From Eubacterium sp. (lineage in GTDB: Bacteria > Bacillota > Clostridia > Lachnospirales > Lachnospiraceae), in assembly GCA_017437905.1 (NCBI GenBank), contig JAFRWY010000046.1, positions 34,188 to 98,187 on the forward strand: a stretch of 64,000 bases of DNA, in the 5' to 3' direction. Made by a program: the position numbers and the translations under genes. Below the pieces are notes generated by a model. The model searched no databases. It saw only the letters and a list, made by a program, of their open reading frames with translations, and was not told where the DNA came from. Shown piece after piece: positions 1-8,445 of this stretch (the stretch's first letter is position 1; each line of letters begins with the position of its first letter).

Positions 1-1
1 C

Positions 2-1363
2 AGGAAGTTTGTCACGGCGCTGATACATAAGCTCTTTTCGCTGGGCCGCTGCAATCTGCGGGCCTGCTACGAGAAGAAGAAGGCGTGGAACGGACTGCTG
101 CATCATTTGCATTTTAAGGCAACGAACGAAGAGGAGCAGGCCTTCCTGGGTGCCATGCGCGGAAAGGGAAATGAATCTGTATACTCCGATTTTGAGCGCG
201 CCATGGCGGAGGAAAATATCACCGGGGCTGTCGATATCATGAAGAAGGAGAAGGGCTCCGGGGCAGTGCTTCGGAATCTGAATTATATCATCAGCCGCTG
301 CAAGACCGTGGAGGATTTCGAGTATGTGATGAAGAATGTGGATTCGAACAATACCATCGTTCTGCTTCAGCTGATCATCGCCTACACGAATTATGACCGG
401 AATCAGGCGGTCCGCACCTTTAAATTTACAAAGTATAACAAGCTCCGCGTCCATCAGGAGACGGAGGAGGAGATGCGCCGGCGGAAGTCCCACATTACGG
501 TGGGCCAAGCGGAGATGCTGGCAAATGAACTGCGTGGTAAGCTGCAGCATCGCCTGGCAGGACGGTTGGGCAAGGTCTATATCGATGAGGAAATGCAGCG
601 CTATGCTCTGCCCTTGCAGGAGACTGCATCCCAGGGTGGCTTCGGCGTGCTGACCCGCGGCACAAGACTCCCTATCGGGGAGATGAAGAAACTGCGCGCC
701 TTTACCTACTGGGAGAAGGTGAACGACATCGATCTTTCCTGCTTTTCCATTGATACGAAGGGCATGCAGCACGAATTCTCCTGGAGGAGCATGGCTGAGA
801 ATCAGTCCGATGCCGTGACATTTTCAGGGGATGAAACCAGTGGATATAACGGCGGCTCGGAGTATTTCGACATCGACCTTGAGAAGTTTCGGAAGAAGTA
901 TCCGGATCACCGGTATCTGATCTTCTGTAACAATGTGTTCACGGGGATCAACTTCAGCAAATGCTTCTGCAAGGCAGGCTACATGCTGCGGGATACCGAT
1001 GACTCCGGCTTTATCTACGAGCCGAAGACCGTGCAGTCCTCCTTCCTTGTGAACTGTGAGAGTACCTTCGCTTACCTGTACGGCATTGATCTTACGACCA
1101 ATGAATTCATCTGGCTGAATATGGCGAGAAACAGCAGTTCACGTGTGGCCGGTGACACCAGCATGCGCTTTCTCACGGATTATTTCCATGTCACCGATGC
1201 CATGAGCGTCTACGACTTCTTCCGGATGATGGCAACGGAGCGGGTTTTCGACCCGACCAAGGCCGATGTGGTTGTTACAAATAAGACGGTCGAGGTTCCG
1301 GAGGGCGTGGAGGTTATCCGCGAATACGACTTTGAGAAGATGATCGCTCTGATGAATGCATAG
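2..1363 (+). CDS. TerD-domain protein, 3' part (start lies left of the window)
   Basis: The frame is open to the left edge, so the start is missing and the TTG at 107 is only an internal Leu codon. The first two thirds of the visible 453 codons form a mostly helical region (for example EEEQAFLGAMRGKGNESVY) that I do not recognise. The last third, from about nt 690 to 1130, has the look of a TerD calcium-binding fold: a WEKVNDIDLSCF entry strand, GDETSGYNGGSEYFDIDL like the TerD GDN..G....EVI.VDL core, and YLIFCNNVFTG like its next strand. TerD proteins belong to tellurium and stress-response complexes with calcium-binding sheets. The canonical tellurite operon is not visible here because the upstream side is cut off. 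The TerD call rests on motif layout only. Confidence 0.6.
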   Translation, partial: RKFVTALIHKLFSLGRCNLRACYEKKKAWNGLLHHLHFKATNEEEQAFLGAMRGKGNESVYSDFERAMAEENITGAVDIMKKEKGSGAVLRNLNYIISRCKTVEDFEYVMKNVDSNNTIVLLQLIIAYTNYDRNQAVRTFKFTKYNKLRVHQETEEEMRRRKSHITVGQAEMLANELRGKLQHRLAGRLGKVYIDEEMQRYALPLQETASQGGFGVLTRGTRLPIGEMKKLRAFTYWEKVNDIDLSCFSIDTKGMQHEFSWRSMAENQSDAVTFSGDETSGYNGGSEYFDIDLEKFRKKYPDHRYLIFCNNVFTGINFSKCFCKAGYMLRDTDDSGFIYEPKTVQSSFLVNCESTFAYLYGIDLTTNEFIWLNMARNSSSRVAGDTSMRFLTDYFHVTDAMSVYDFFRMMATERVFDPTKADVVVTNKTVEVPEGVEVIREYDFEKMIALMNA

Positions 1364-1445
1364 AATGATGGCCGGGTCACGGATAAACTCATTCTTGCAA
1401 TCGTCCATGGAATGTGGTATAGTTCAATGGTGCTTAAAGCCAACT

Positions 1446-1518
1446 GCTTCCGTGGCTCAGTCGGTAGAGCGATTGATTCGTAATCAATAGATCACGGGTT
1501 CGAGTCCCGTCGGAAGCT
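1446..1518 (+). tRNA. tRNA-Thr (anticodon CGU)
   Basis: A full cloverleaf is visible. The acceptor strands GCTTCCG (1446-1452) and CGGAAGC (1511-1517) pair perfectly and are followed by discriminator T. The D arm reads GCTCAGTCGGTAGAGC, the anticodon stem ATTGA/TCAAT closes the loop TTCGTAA with anticodon CGT, and the T arm is ACGGG-TTCGAGT-CCCGT. Codon ACG gives threonine. CCA is not encoded, so it must be added after transcription. Confidence 0.95.
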
Positions 1519-1528
1519 CGAAACACAA

Positions 1529-1560
1529 GGTGCGATCCGTTCATCGGATTGCACTTTTTT
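1529..1560 (+). terminator. Rho-independent terminator of tRNA-Thr
   Basis: Stem GTGCGATCCG (1530-1539) and CGGATTGCAC (1545-1554) with one G:U pair and a 5-base loop, followed by six T residues. It lies 11 bases after the tRNA. Confidence 0.85.
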
Positions 1561-1583
1561 CGTTTCTTCACACGCATTTCGTT

Positions 1584-1612
1584 TTGTAAATGGTACCCAC
1601 ATTTGGTATAAT
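1584..1612 (+). promoter_or_regulatory. Sigma-A promoter for the DUF5662 gene
   Basis: TTGTAA (1584-1589), a 17-base spacer and a perfect TATAAT (1607-1612), about 60 bases upstream of the start at 1672. An intergenic repeat fragment lies between promoter and gene. Confidence 0.7.
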
Positions 1613-1671
1613 AGACCTTGTCATTCCGAACGCGAAGCGTGAGGAGGCTATCCGGTATAAAGGAGATCATC

Positions 1672-2250
1672 ATGTCTGATACAAAGAAGTATCTTTCAAA
1701 TGCATATAATCATTTTAAGACCATCACCCGCCACAAGATTGAAGTAGGAAAGAACTGCTTCCGCTGCGGCCTGTATCGTCAGGGGATCATGCACGACCTT
1801 TCGAAGTACGGTCCCTCCGAATTCCTGATGGGTGTGAAGTATTATCAGGGGAACCGAAGTCCCAATGATGCGGAGCGGGAGGATAAGGGTGTGACCACCT
1901 CCTGGCTCCATCATAAAGGCCGGAACAAGCACCACCTGGAGTACTGGGTGGATTATTCCGCGGATCGCAGCATTTCCGGTATGGTGGGAATGAAGATGCC
2001 GGATAATTATATTGCGGAAATGTTCTGCGACCGTGTGGCGGCCAGCAAGATCTATCAGGGCGATGACTACACGGATGCGTCCGCTTTGAATTACTTTTAC
2101 AGAGGACGCAGCAAGACCATGCTTCACCCTTATACCGCGAAGAAGCTGGAGATGCTTCTTAAGAAGCTGGCGGAAGAGGGCGAGGACGCTGCCTTCCGTT
2201 ATGTGAAACGATATATGAAAGCTTACCGGAAATATAAGAAACGTAAGTGA
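1672..2250 (+). CDS. DUF5662 family protein
   Basis: A protein of 192 residues. The start at 1672 is chosen because AAAGGAGATC sits just upstream; the reading frame extends further 5' but only through repeat sequence. The protein carries HDLSKYGPSEF and LHHKGRNKHHLEYWVDY, motifs typical of the DUF5662 family. The His and Asp clusters suggest a metal-binding, HD-like hydrolase fold, but that is inference and no substrate is known to me. It has no signal peptide or membrane segment and is probably cytosolic. Its own promoter lies at 1584-1612 and dnaE follows after a 60-base gap holding another repeat fragment. Confidence 0.75.
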   Translation: MSDTKKYLSNAYNHFKTITRHKIEVGKNCFRCGLYRQGIMHDLSKYGPSEFLMGVKYYQGNRSPNDAEREDKGVTTSWLHHKGRNKHHLEYWVDYSADRSISGMVGMKMPDNYIAEMFCDRVAASKIYQGDDYTDASALNYFYRGRSKTMLHPYTAKKLEMLLKKLAEEGEDAAFRYVKRYMKAYRKYKKRK

Positions 2251-2259
2251 CGGTATTTT

Positions 2260-2292
2260 GTCATCCTGAACCCCGAAGGGGTGAAGGATCTT
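2260..2292 (+). repeat. Intergenic repeat, family A fragment
   Basis: GTCATCCTGAACCCCGAAGG begins a copy of the dispersed element and the copy ends GAAGGATCTTA. It contains the small hairpin CCCCGAAGGGG. It fills the gap between the DUF5662 gene and dnaE. Related copies lie near 1620-1656, 5806-5843, 12279-12312, 14453-14480, 20058-20088, 21534-21563, 35315-35337, 43212-43244 and 44514-44569. Confidence 0.8.
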
Positions 2293-2310
2293 AAAGAATA
2301 GAGGAACCAT

Positions 2311-5300
2311 ATGGCATTTACACATTTACATGTGCATACGGAATACAGTCTGCTGGACGGATCCGCCAAGATCAAGCCGCTGGTAAAACGGGCGAAGGAG
2401 CTTGGCTTTGATTCGCTTGCCATCACGGATCATGGCGTCATGTACGGCGCCATCGATTTTTATAAGGCCTGCCGTGCGGAAGGGATCCGCCCCATCCTCG
2501 GGTGTGAGGTCTACGTGTCCCCCGGCTCCCGGTTCGACCGGGAACTCGGAAGTGAAGATGAACGGTATTACCATCTGATCCTTCTTGCGGAAACGGATGA
2601 AGGCTACCGGAACCTCTGCAAGATCGTATCCAAGGGCTTTACCGAGGGCTTCTACTACAAGCCCCGCGTGGACCGTCAGGTGCTGGCGGAGTTTCATGAG
2701 GGCCTGATCTGTCTTTCAGCCTGCCTGCAGGGAGAGGTGGCGGTGAATATCCGCCGCGGCCTGTATGAGGAGGCGGTGAAGACCGCGCTCTGGTACAGGG
2801 ACACCTTCGGTCCGGACAATTATTTCCTGGAAATGCAGGACCACGGCCTTTCCGAGGATTCCATGGTGAATCAGGGCGTGATGCGGATCTCACGGGAGAC
2901 GGGGATCCCCATGGTCTGTACAAATGATTCGCATTATATCTATGCGGAGGACTGGGAAGCACACGATGTCCTTCTCTGCATCCAGACCAACCGGAAGGTG
3001 CAGGAGGAGAACCGCATGCGCTACGAGGGGGGGAATTACTACCTGAAGAGCGAGGAGGAAATGGCGGCTCTGTTCCCCTATGCACCGGAGGCGCTGGCGA
3101 ATACCCGGAAGATCGCAGACAGATGCAACGTGAACATCGTATTCGGGGAGCATAAGATCCCCCGGTTCGACGTGCCCGAAGGATATACGGCGGAGAGTTA
3201 TCTCCGGGAACTCTGTGAGACGGGACTTGCGGAACGCTATGACCCGGTGACGCCGGAGCTTAAGGAACGTCTGGAGCATGAACTGTCCGTGATCACAAAT
3301 ATGGGCTTTGTGGACTATTTCCTGATCGTGTGGGACTTCATCAAGTATGCCCGGAGCGTCGGGATCATGGTTGGTCCGGGACGTGGCTCCGCGGCAGGAA
3401 GTATCGTATCCTATGCCCTGAAGATCACCAACATCGATCCGATCCGGTACGATCTGCTCTTTGAGCGGTTCCTGAATCCGGAGCGTGTTACCATGCCGGA
3501 TATTGACGTGGATTTCGCCGATGAACGTCGTCAGGAAGTGATCGACTATGTCACCCGGAAATACGGGGAGGAAATGGTGGTCCAGATCGTCACCTTCGGT
3601 ACCCTGGCAGCCAGAAACTGCATCCGGGATGTGGGACGGGCGCTGGACATTTCCTATAAAACCTGTGATCTGGTGGCAAAGTCCATCCCCATGGAACTGG
3701 GCATGACCATCGGACTGGCTCTGGAGAAGAGTGCGGATTTCCGTAAATATTATGAAGAAAATGAAGATGTGAAATACCTCGTGGATATCGCCCGTCAGCT
3801 GGAGGGGCTTCCGCGGCATGCTTCCATGCATGCGGCCGGTGTCGTGATCGGCCGGGAACCTATTGTGGATTTTGTGCCCCTGTCCAAGAACAGCGATGCG
3901 GTCACCACCCAGTACAACATGACCACCATAGAGGAACTGGGACTCCTGAAGATGGATTTTCTGGGGATCCGTACCCTCACCGTGATCCAGGACGCCGTAG
4001 CCTCCGTGAAGGAGCGCCTGGGGGTTGAAATCGATGTGGATCACCTGGATATGGACGATCCGAAGGTATATGAAATGATCTCCGAAGGCAAGACCGCCGG
4101 CGTCTTCCAGCTGGAGTCCAGCGGTATGCAGAGCTTCATGCGGGAGCTTCGGCCGAGAAATATGGAAGATGTCATCGCCGGAATCTCTCTCTACCGGCCG
4201 GGTCCCATGGACTTTATCCCCCAGTATGTGAAGGCCCAGTCCCATCCGGAGGAGGTGACCTACGATACTCCGCTGCTGGAAGATATCCTGAAGCCCACCT
4301 ACGGCTGTATCGTTTATCAGGAACAGGTTATGCAGATCGTTATGAAGCTGGCAGGGTATTCCCTTGGCCGGTCCGATCTGGTGCGCCGCGCCATGTCCAA
4401 GAAGAAGGCGGACGTGATGGCGAAGGAGCGGGAGTATTTCGTTTACGGAAATGAGGAGCTGGGCGTTCCGGGCTGCATCAAAAACGGTGTGCCGGAAGCC
4501 GTTGCGAATAAGATCTTCGATGAGATGGCCGCGTTCGCCAGCTATGCATTTAACAAATCCCATGCGGCTGCATATGCAGTCGTTGCCTATGAGACGGCGT
4601 ACCTGAAATGCTACTATCCGCTGGACTTTATGGCTGCGCTTCTTACTTCGGTGCGGAGCAACAGCCCGAAGCTTGCGAATTATATCGAGGCGGTGAAGCG
4701 GATGGGGATCCGCCTGCTGCCGCCGGATGTGAATAAGGGCCGGGGAGAATTCTCCGTGGACAGCGGAGGGATCCGCTACGGCATGTCTGCGGTAAAATCC
4801 GTGGGCGATACGGTGGTGGAAGAAATCCTTCGGGAAAGGGAAGCAAACGGTCCCTTTGCGGATCTGGCCGATTTTATCCGGAGGCTGTCCAACAAGGAAG
4901 CCAATAAGAGAACCATAGAGAGCTTTATCTACGCCGGAGCCTTCGACAGCTTCGGACAGAACCGGAGACAGATGATCCTGATGTTCCCGGAGATCGTGGA
5001 TCAGGCCAACCTGGAGAAGAAGCAGAGCATGACGGGACAGATGTCGCTGATGGATTTCCTCGGGGAAGAAGAGGTGCAGAAGACGAAGATCACCTATCCC
5101 AATATGCCGGAATTCCCGAAGGAGGAGATCCTGCAGAAGGAGAAGGAAGTGCTGGGCATCTATGTCAGCGGACATCCCCTCGACTCCTACAAGGATCTGG
5201 TGGACCGGTATGCTACGGCCTCCACGCTGGACTTTGTCCCGGAGGAAGATACGGGGACCACGGTCGCGAAGGATAATATGAACTATACCATGTGCGGTAT

Positions 5301-5784
5301 AGTGGAACAGATCAATGTGAAGATGACCCGGAACAACGAAGCCATGGCCTTTGTGACCCTGGAGGATCTGTACGGACAGATCGAAGTGGTGGTCTTCCCG
5401 AAGGTTTACGATACGGCCCGTCTCTCCCTGGAGATCAACAAGGGGATCCTGGTTCGCGGACGCGCCTCCATTTCCGAGGAAGAGGGGAAACTGCTGGCTT
5501 CCGAGATCCAGTCCTTTGACCAGCTGATGCGTCAGATGGAGGATGAGTCGAAGGAACTCTGGCTGCTGGTGCAGAACTATCAGAGCCTGCAGGGCGTCAA
5601 GAACGAACTGGAGCAGCTGCTGTCGGAGAAGCCGGGACGGACACCGGTTTATGTTCAACTGAAGGAAGAGAGAAAGCGTGTGGCGATCCGTCGGACCGTC
5701 CATGTGGATGACAGTCTCCTGAAACGTCTGCAGCTGGAATACGGTGAGAATTCCGTGCTTGTGCGGGATGCGAAGAAGCAGTAG
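2311..5784 (+). CDS. dnaE: DNA polymerase III subunit alpha
   Basis: A replicative polymerase of 1157 residues, the usual length for DnaE. Order of parts: an N-terminal PHP domain with HLHVHTEYSLLDG at residues 5-17; the palm with GPGRGSAAGS near 352 and the catalytic PDIDVDF motif, placing the two metal-binding aspartates at 397 and 399; fingers with YRPGPMDFIP; a KSHAAAYAVVAYETAYLK motif; a helix-hairpin-helix region; and an OB fold from about residue 991 (YTMCGIVEQINVKM). It is the DnaE type, not the PolC type with an inserted exonuclease. Clostridia usually have both, so this is likely the second polymerase that extends primers or acts in translesion synthesis. The start ATG follows AGAGGAACC. 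Confidence 0.97.
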   Translation: MAFTHLHVHTEYSLLDGSAKIKPLVKRAKELGFDSLAITDHGVMYGAIDFYKACRAEGIRPILGCEVYVSPGSRFDRELGSEDERYYHLILLAETDEGYRNLCKIVSKGFTEGFYYKPRVDRQVLAEFHEGLICLSACLQGEVAVNIRRGLYEEAVKTALWYRDTFGPDNYFLEMQDHGLSEDSMVNQGVMRISRETGIPMVCTNDSHYIYAEDWEAHDVLLCIQTNRKVQEENRMRYEGGNYYLKSEEEMAALFPYAPEALANTRKIADRCNVNIVFGEHKIPRFDVPEGYTAESYLRELCETGLAERYDPVTPELKERLEHELSVITNMGFVDYFLIVWDFIKYARSVGIMVGPGRGSAAGSIVSYALKITNIDPIRYDLLFERFLNPERVTMPDIDVDFADERRQEVIDYVTRKYGEEMVVQIVTFGTLAARNCIRDVGRALDISYKTCDLVAKSIPMELGMTIGLALEKSADFRKYYEENEDVKYLVDIARQLEGLPRHASMHAAGVVIGREPIVDFVPLSKNSDAVTTQYNMTTIEELGLLKMDFLGIRTLTVIQDAVASVKERLGVEIDVDHLDMDDPKVYEMISEGKTAGVFQLESSGMQSFMRELRPRNMEDVIAGISLYRPGPMDFIPQYVKAQSHPEEVTYDTPLLEDILKPTYGCIVYQEQVMQIVMKLAGYSLGRSDLVRRAMSKKKADVMAKEREYFVYGNEELGVPGCIKNGVPEAVANKIFDEMAAFASYAFNKSHAAAYAVVAYETAYLKCYYPLDFMAALLTSVRSNSPKLANYIEAVKRMGIRLLPPDVNKGRGEFSVDSGGIRYGMSAVKSVGDTVVEEILREREANGPFADLADFIRRLSNKEANKRTIESFIYAGAFDSFGQNRRQMILMFPEIVDQANLEKKQSMTGQMSLMDFLGEEEVQKTKITYPNMPEFPKEEILQKEKEVLGIYVSGHPLDSYKDLVDRYATASTLDFVPEEDTGTTVAKDNMNYTMCGIVEQINVKMTRNNEAMAFVTLEDLYGQIEVVVFPKVYDTARLSLEINKGILVRGRASISEEEGKLLASEIQSFDQLMRQMEDESKELWLLVQNYQSLQGVKNELEQLLSEKPGRTPVYVQLKEERKRVAIRRTVHVDDSLLKRLQLEYGENSVLVRDAKKQ

Positions 5785-5805
5785 ATTTCATACGGTGGGC
5801 ATCAT

Positions 5806-5843
5806 GTCATTCTGTCTGAGGAGCAGAGTGACGAAGGATCTTA
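5806..5843 (+). repeat. Intergenic repeat, family A fragment
   Basis: A diverged copy: GTCATTCTG at the left, GACGAAGGATCTTA at the right. It occupies most of the gap between dnaE and the RNA methylase. Confidence 0.6.
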
Positions 5844-5862
5844 GCGGATACAGGAGAGTGAA

Positions 5863-6642
5863 ATGATCACATCGCTGACCAACGATACAGTAAAATATGT
5901 GGACAAGCTGAAGAAAAAGGCTTCCTTCCGTCGGGAGGAGGGCAGCTTTGTTGTGGAGGGAATCCGCATGATCCGTGAGGTTCCGGCGGAACTTCGCCGC
6001 ATGCTCTTCGTAACGGAAGAATCAAAAAAAAGGTTTCCGGAACTAAGTGACTGGTGTGACCGTGTGGAGACCGTGTCCGACGGTGTTCTGCAGAAACTGT
6101 CCGATACACAGACACCCCAGGGCATGCTGGCCGTGGTCCGGATCCCGGATATGAAGGAGACGGAAGAAGTACCGGGAGGGATCCCTCTTATTCTGGTGCT
6201 GGACGGTCTGCAGGATCCCGGAAATGTGGGGACCCTTATCCGTACCGCGGAGGCCTTCGGTGCCACGGAGGTGCTTCTCGGCGCAAATGCGGCGGATCCC
6301 TTCAGTCCGAAGGTGGTACGCAGTACCATGGGATCGATCTTCCGGGTGCCGGTCCGTATCACGGAGGATCTGGTATCGGAGCTGGAACGTTTGAAAGAAA
6401 GGGGCGTAAGCGTGATCGGAACGCACCTGAACGGACAGGACTTTTATGCAGCGGATCTGACCGGACCGGTGGCGATCCTGATCGGAAATGAAGGGAACGG
6501 ACTTTCCGATGCGGTGGCGGCGACAGCTGACATCCTGGTGCGGATTCCCATGGAGGGACAGGTGGAATCCCTCAATGCAGCCATCAGCGGTTCCGTGGTC
6601 GGCTACGAGATTTTGCGGCAGAGGAGAAGAAAAGGTCACTGA
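5863..6642 (+). CDS. TrmH/SpoU family RNA 2'-O-methyltransferase
   Basis: A protein of 259 residues. Residues 1-95 form the usual L30e-like RNA-binding part, with GSFVVEGIRMIREV. The C-terminal SPOUT methylase domain shows all three family motifs: NVGTLIRTAEAFG (motif 1), ILIGNEGNGL (motif 2) and IPMEGQVESLNAAISGSV (motif 3), which build the knotted S-adenosylmethionine site. Family members methylate ribose 2'-OH groups of 23S rRNA or tRNA. The exact target cannot be told from the sequence, although the layout is close to the YsgA/RlmB group. A good Shine-Dalgarno (CAGGAGAG) precedes ATG 5863. It is separated from dnaE by a repeat copy and probably cotranscribed. Confidence 0.9.
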   Translation: MITSLTNDTVKYVDKLKKKASFRREEGSFVVEGIRMIREVPAELRRMLFVTEESKKRFPELSDWCDRVETVSDGVLQKLSDTQTPQGMLAVVRIPDMKETEEVPGGIPLILVLDGLQDPGNVGTLIRTAEAFGATEVLLGANAADPFSPKVVRSTMGSIFRVPVRITEDLVSELERLKERGVSVIGTHLNGQDFYAADLTGPVAILIGNEGNGLSDAVAATADILVRIPMEGQVESLNAAISGSVVGYEILRQRRRKGH

Positions 6643-6730
6643 TTTTTACGTAATTAGAGAATTGTCTATGTAATATCCCGCCTTTTGGGATAGAATGGTA
6701 TTAGAAATATGACAGAAAGAGGGCCGGACT

Positions 6731-7111
6731 ATGTATGAACGCTGTGCTCTGTCGGAGTGCGAACTGGTCACCATGCGCTGTGTGTGGAACCTTGGGGATC
6801 GTGCAACGGCATTTAATGTGATCAACATGCTTGCCGAGGATTACGGCTTGCAGTATAAAGAAACAACTGTTTACACATTTCTGAAGAAACTGAAGGAGAA
6901 GGGCTTCGTGGATACCCGACGTCAGGGCGTGACCTACTATGTCCCAAAGGTCTCCGAAGAGACCTTCCAGAAGGAGATGGCGAAGAAATTGCTGAACTTC
7001 TGGTACAACGGTGATATCGCAGGTGCTGTGCGGGCTGTGGTGGAGGGAGAAACGATTTCCCGAAAGGATGCCAAAAGTATCCGGGACGCGTTGAGGCAGT
7101 CGAATGAATGA
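6731..7111 (+). CDS. BlaI/MecI/CopY-like transcriptional regulator
   Basis: A protein of 126 residues. It opens with LSECELVTMRCVWNLGDRAT, the start of the Penicillinase_R winged helix, followed by YKETTVYTFLKKLKEKGFV, the recognition helix region. The C-terminal half (about 80-126) should dimerise. In characterised systems BlaI and MecI repress resistance genes and are cleaved after a BlaR1/MecR1 sensor protease fires, while CopY responds to copper. No sensor protease or beta-lactamase gene lies nearby, so this is an orphan regulator. The Cys-rich copper hook of CopY is absent. A possible -10 (TAGAAT, 6691-6696) precedes it without a clear -35. Confidence 0.85.
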   Translation: MYERCALSECELVTMRCVWNLGDRATAFNVINMLAEDYGLQYKETTVYTFLKKLKEKGFVDTRRQGVTYYVPKVSEETFQKEMAKKLLNFWYNGDIAGAVRAVVEGETISRKDAKSIRDALRQSNE

Positions 7112-7167
7112 TGTATAATTCTGCGGGAGTGATATCTGTACGAACGGGTGTCATTCTCGCAGTTTAT

Positions 7168-7224
7168 TTGCGCGATACGGCCGTCAAGCGCGTGCCGTGC
7201 TTGCACGAGTACGCATTTGACGGC
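7168..7224 (+). repeat. Hairpin repeat, family B, copy 1
   Basis: A 57-base unit repeated at 7267-7323 with a few substitutions. Outer arms CCGTCAA and TTGACGG pair, followed by GCGT/ACGC. An inner stem CGTGC-TT-GCACG completes a long hairpin. The core CCGTGCTTGCACGAGT (7195-7210) recurs exactly, inverted, at 19275-19290 downstream of thrC. Confidence 0.8.
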
Positions 7225-7266
7225 CAACGCGACATCGAGTAGGAGAGGAATCTCTCATCCACTCGA

Positions 7267-7323
7267 TTGCGCGATACGGCCGTCAGGCGCGTGCCGTACC
7301 TGCACGAGTACACATTTGACGGC
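7267..7323 (+). repeat. Hairpin repeat, family B, copy 2
   Basis: The second copy of the 57-base unit, 99 bases downstream of the first and in the same direction. The outer CCGTCA/TGACGG arms are kept, while the inner stem is weakened by changes (CGTACCTGCACG). Together the two copies fill most of the 266-base gap between the BlaI-like gene and the DUF3021 gene. Confidence 0.8.
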
Positions 7324-7377
7324 TTCGTTAACCCGGGATGTCGGAAGCACAGGGGAAAGGTAACATAGGAGAATCGT

Positions 7378-7830
7378 ATGTCAGAATCTGGCAAGTTGAA
7401 AAAAACATTTATTATTCTGGTGCTCGCAGGCTTTTTAGGCGGGATATTGATCGAGCTGCTTATCGGTTTATGCATGTCGTCCGGGGAATCAATCTTTGAT
7501 GACAAGCTGAAGCTCCTGATCAATTTAGTCGGATCGGGTATCTACGGCGCAGTCGCCATGGGAGGTTCCATCGTTTACCATATAGAGAAATGGGGTCTCT
7601 TCCGGGTGACGGTTACGCATTACATACTCACGCTGGTCGCATTTCTCATAACGAATTCACTTCTCGGGTGGTTCAGCTCGGATATCCTGCTTATTGTAAT
7701 CGTGGCCTTTACGGTAGCATACCTGATTATCTGGATCGTTGAGGTCATCATCTGGACCCGAAGGATCAGAAAGATGAACCGGAATCTGGAACTCCTGAAC
7801 AGGGAAGGGAAGGAGGACGGGAATCAGTGA
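7378..7830 (+). CDS. DUF3021 family membrane protein
   Basis: A protein of 150 residues with four predicted membrane segments near 10-30, 46-66, 80-97 and 104-126, and a charged C-terminal tail. The layout and the immediate LytTR partner downstream (overlap GTGA) match the known DUF3021-LytTR pairs of Firmicutes. In those pairs the membrane protein is thought to act as partner or antagonist of the DNA-binding protein. The start ATG follows AGGAGAATCGT. Specific signal and targets are unknown. Confidence 0.8.
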   Translation: MSESGKLKKTFIILVLAGFLGGILIELLIGLCMSSGESIFDDKLKLLINLVGSGIYGAVAMGGSIVYHIEKWGLFRVTVTHYILTLVAFLITNSLLGWFSSDILLIVIVAFTVAYLIIWIVEVIIWTRRIRKMNRNLELLNREGKEDGNQ

Positions 7831-8297
7831 AGAACAGAGCAAAGATCGAAGTAATCCTCGATGACAGATATGCGGAACCCAGGATCGTGATCTATGCGAA
7901 TGAGAGAACGGACCGGATTGACAGCATTATTGAAGCGATTGAAAAGGCATCGGAGAACGAATACCCGAGAATTGCCGTGATGAAGGAGAATGATGTGGTT
8001 CTTCTCCCCCAACGGGAGATCGTCCGGGTACATACGGAAGGTCGGAGAGTAGTACTGGAAACCGATAAGGAAAGCTATCATGTGAGCAGGACGCTTTCAG
8101 CGATGGAGGAGCTGCTGAATAAGGACCGCTTCATCCGGATCTCCCAGTCGGAGATCATCAATCTGTATAAGGTGAAACGGTTCGAGTTCAGGATGGTGGG
8201 AACGGTAGGGATCGAGTTTGAAAACGGAGTGAAGACCTGGGCTGCCAGGAGTCGTGTAAAGGCAATCAAACAGGTGTTGAACAGGAATATTGGGTAA
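7827..8297 (+). CDS. LytTR-domain DNA-binding regulator
   Basis: A protein of 156 residues. The start is GTG at 7827, overlapping the stop of the DUF3021 gene by four bases (GTGA) with GGAAGGAGG upstream, so the two are translationally coupled. The C-terminal two thirds form a LytTR domain: LLPQREIVRVHTEGRRVVLE, then FIRISQSEIINLYKV, a typical LytTR signature. There is no receiver domain, so control must come from the membrane partner rather than phosphorylation. Members of this type often autoregulate. The secreted protein gene at 8446 lies immediately downstream and is a possible target (inference). Confidence 0.88.
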   Translation: MKNRAKIEVILDDRYAEPRIVIYANERTDRIDSIIEAIEKASENEYPRIAVMKENDVVLLPQREIVRVHTEGRRVVLETDKESYHVSRTLSAMEELLNKDRFIRISQSEIINLYKVKRFEFRMVGTVGIEFENGVKTWAARSRVKAIKQVLNRNIG

Positions 8298-8445
8298 TAA
8301 CCAAATACACACGAAAAATGACCGAATACCGGATATTGACACATAATCCTGTCTTTTTTGATAGAATTATGGCATGGTTTCGGCAGGCAAGTGCCGGAAC
8401 AAAAAGGGTATTTGAAGTTTATTTTACTTGAGGAGGTACGTGTGT

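Noticed and set aside
1434-1673. A minus-strand open frame over the tRNA, reading SDGTRTRDLLITNQSLYRLS
   Set aside because: This is the familiar false protein translated from a tRNA gene in reverse, not a real gene.
2890-5703. A 937-codon open frame on the strand opposite dnaE
   Set aside because: It is a shadow of the dnaE codon pattern (GC-rich third positions). It lacks a ribosome site and its translation is low-complexity His/Leu/Gln-rich with no domain.
6645-6700. BlaI/MecI-type operator (TACA-N2-TGTA) before the BlaI-like gene
   Set aside because: Only TATGTAAT and the palindrome TTACGTAA are present; a full two-sided operator is not seen.
7168-7323. Possible CRISPR array
   Set aside because: Only two units, each a long hairpin with a 42-base gap, no leader and no cas genes. 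It is treated as a hairpin repeat pair.
8336-8367. Promoter TTGACA...TAGAAT for the wall-binding protein
   Set aside because: The boxes are 20 bases apart, too long for a standard sigma-A promoter, so it is mentioned only in the gene entry.
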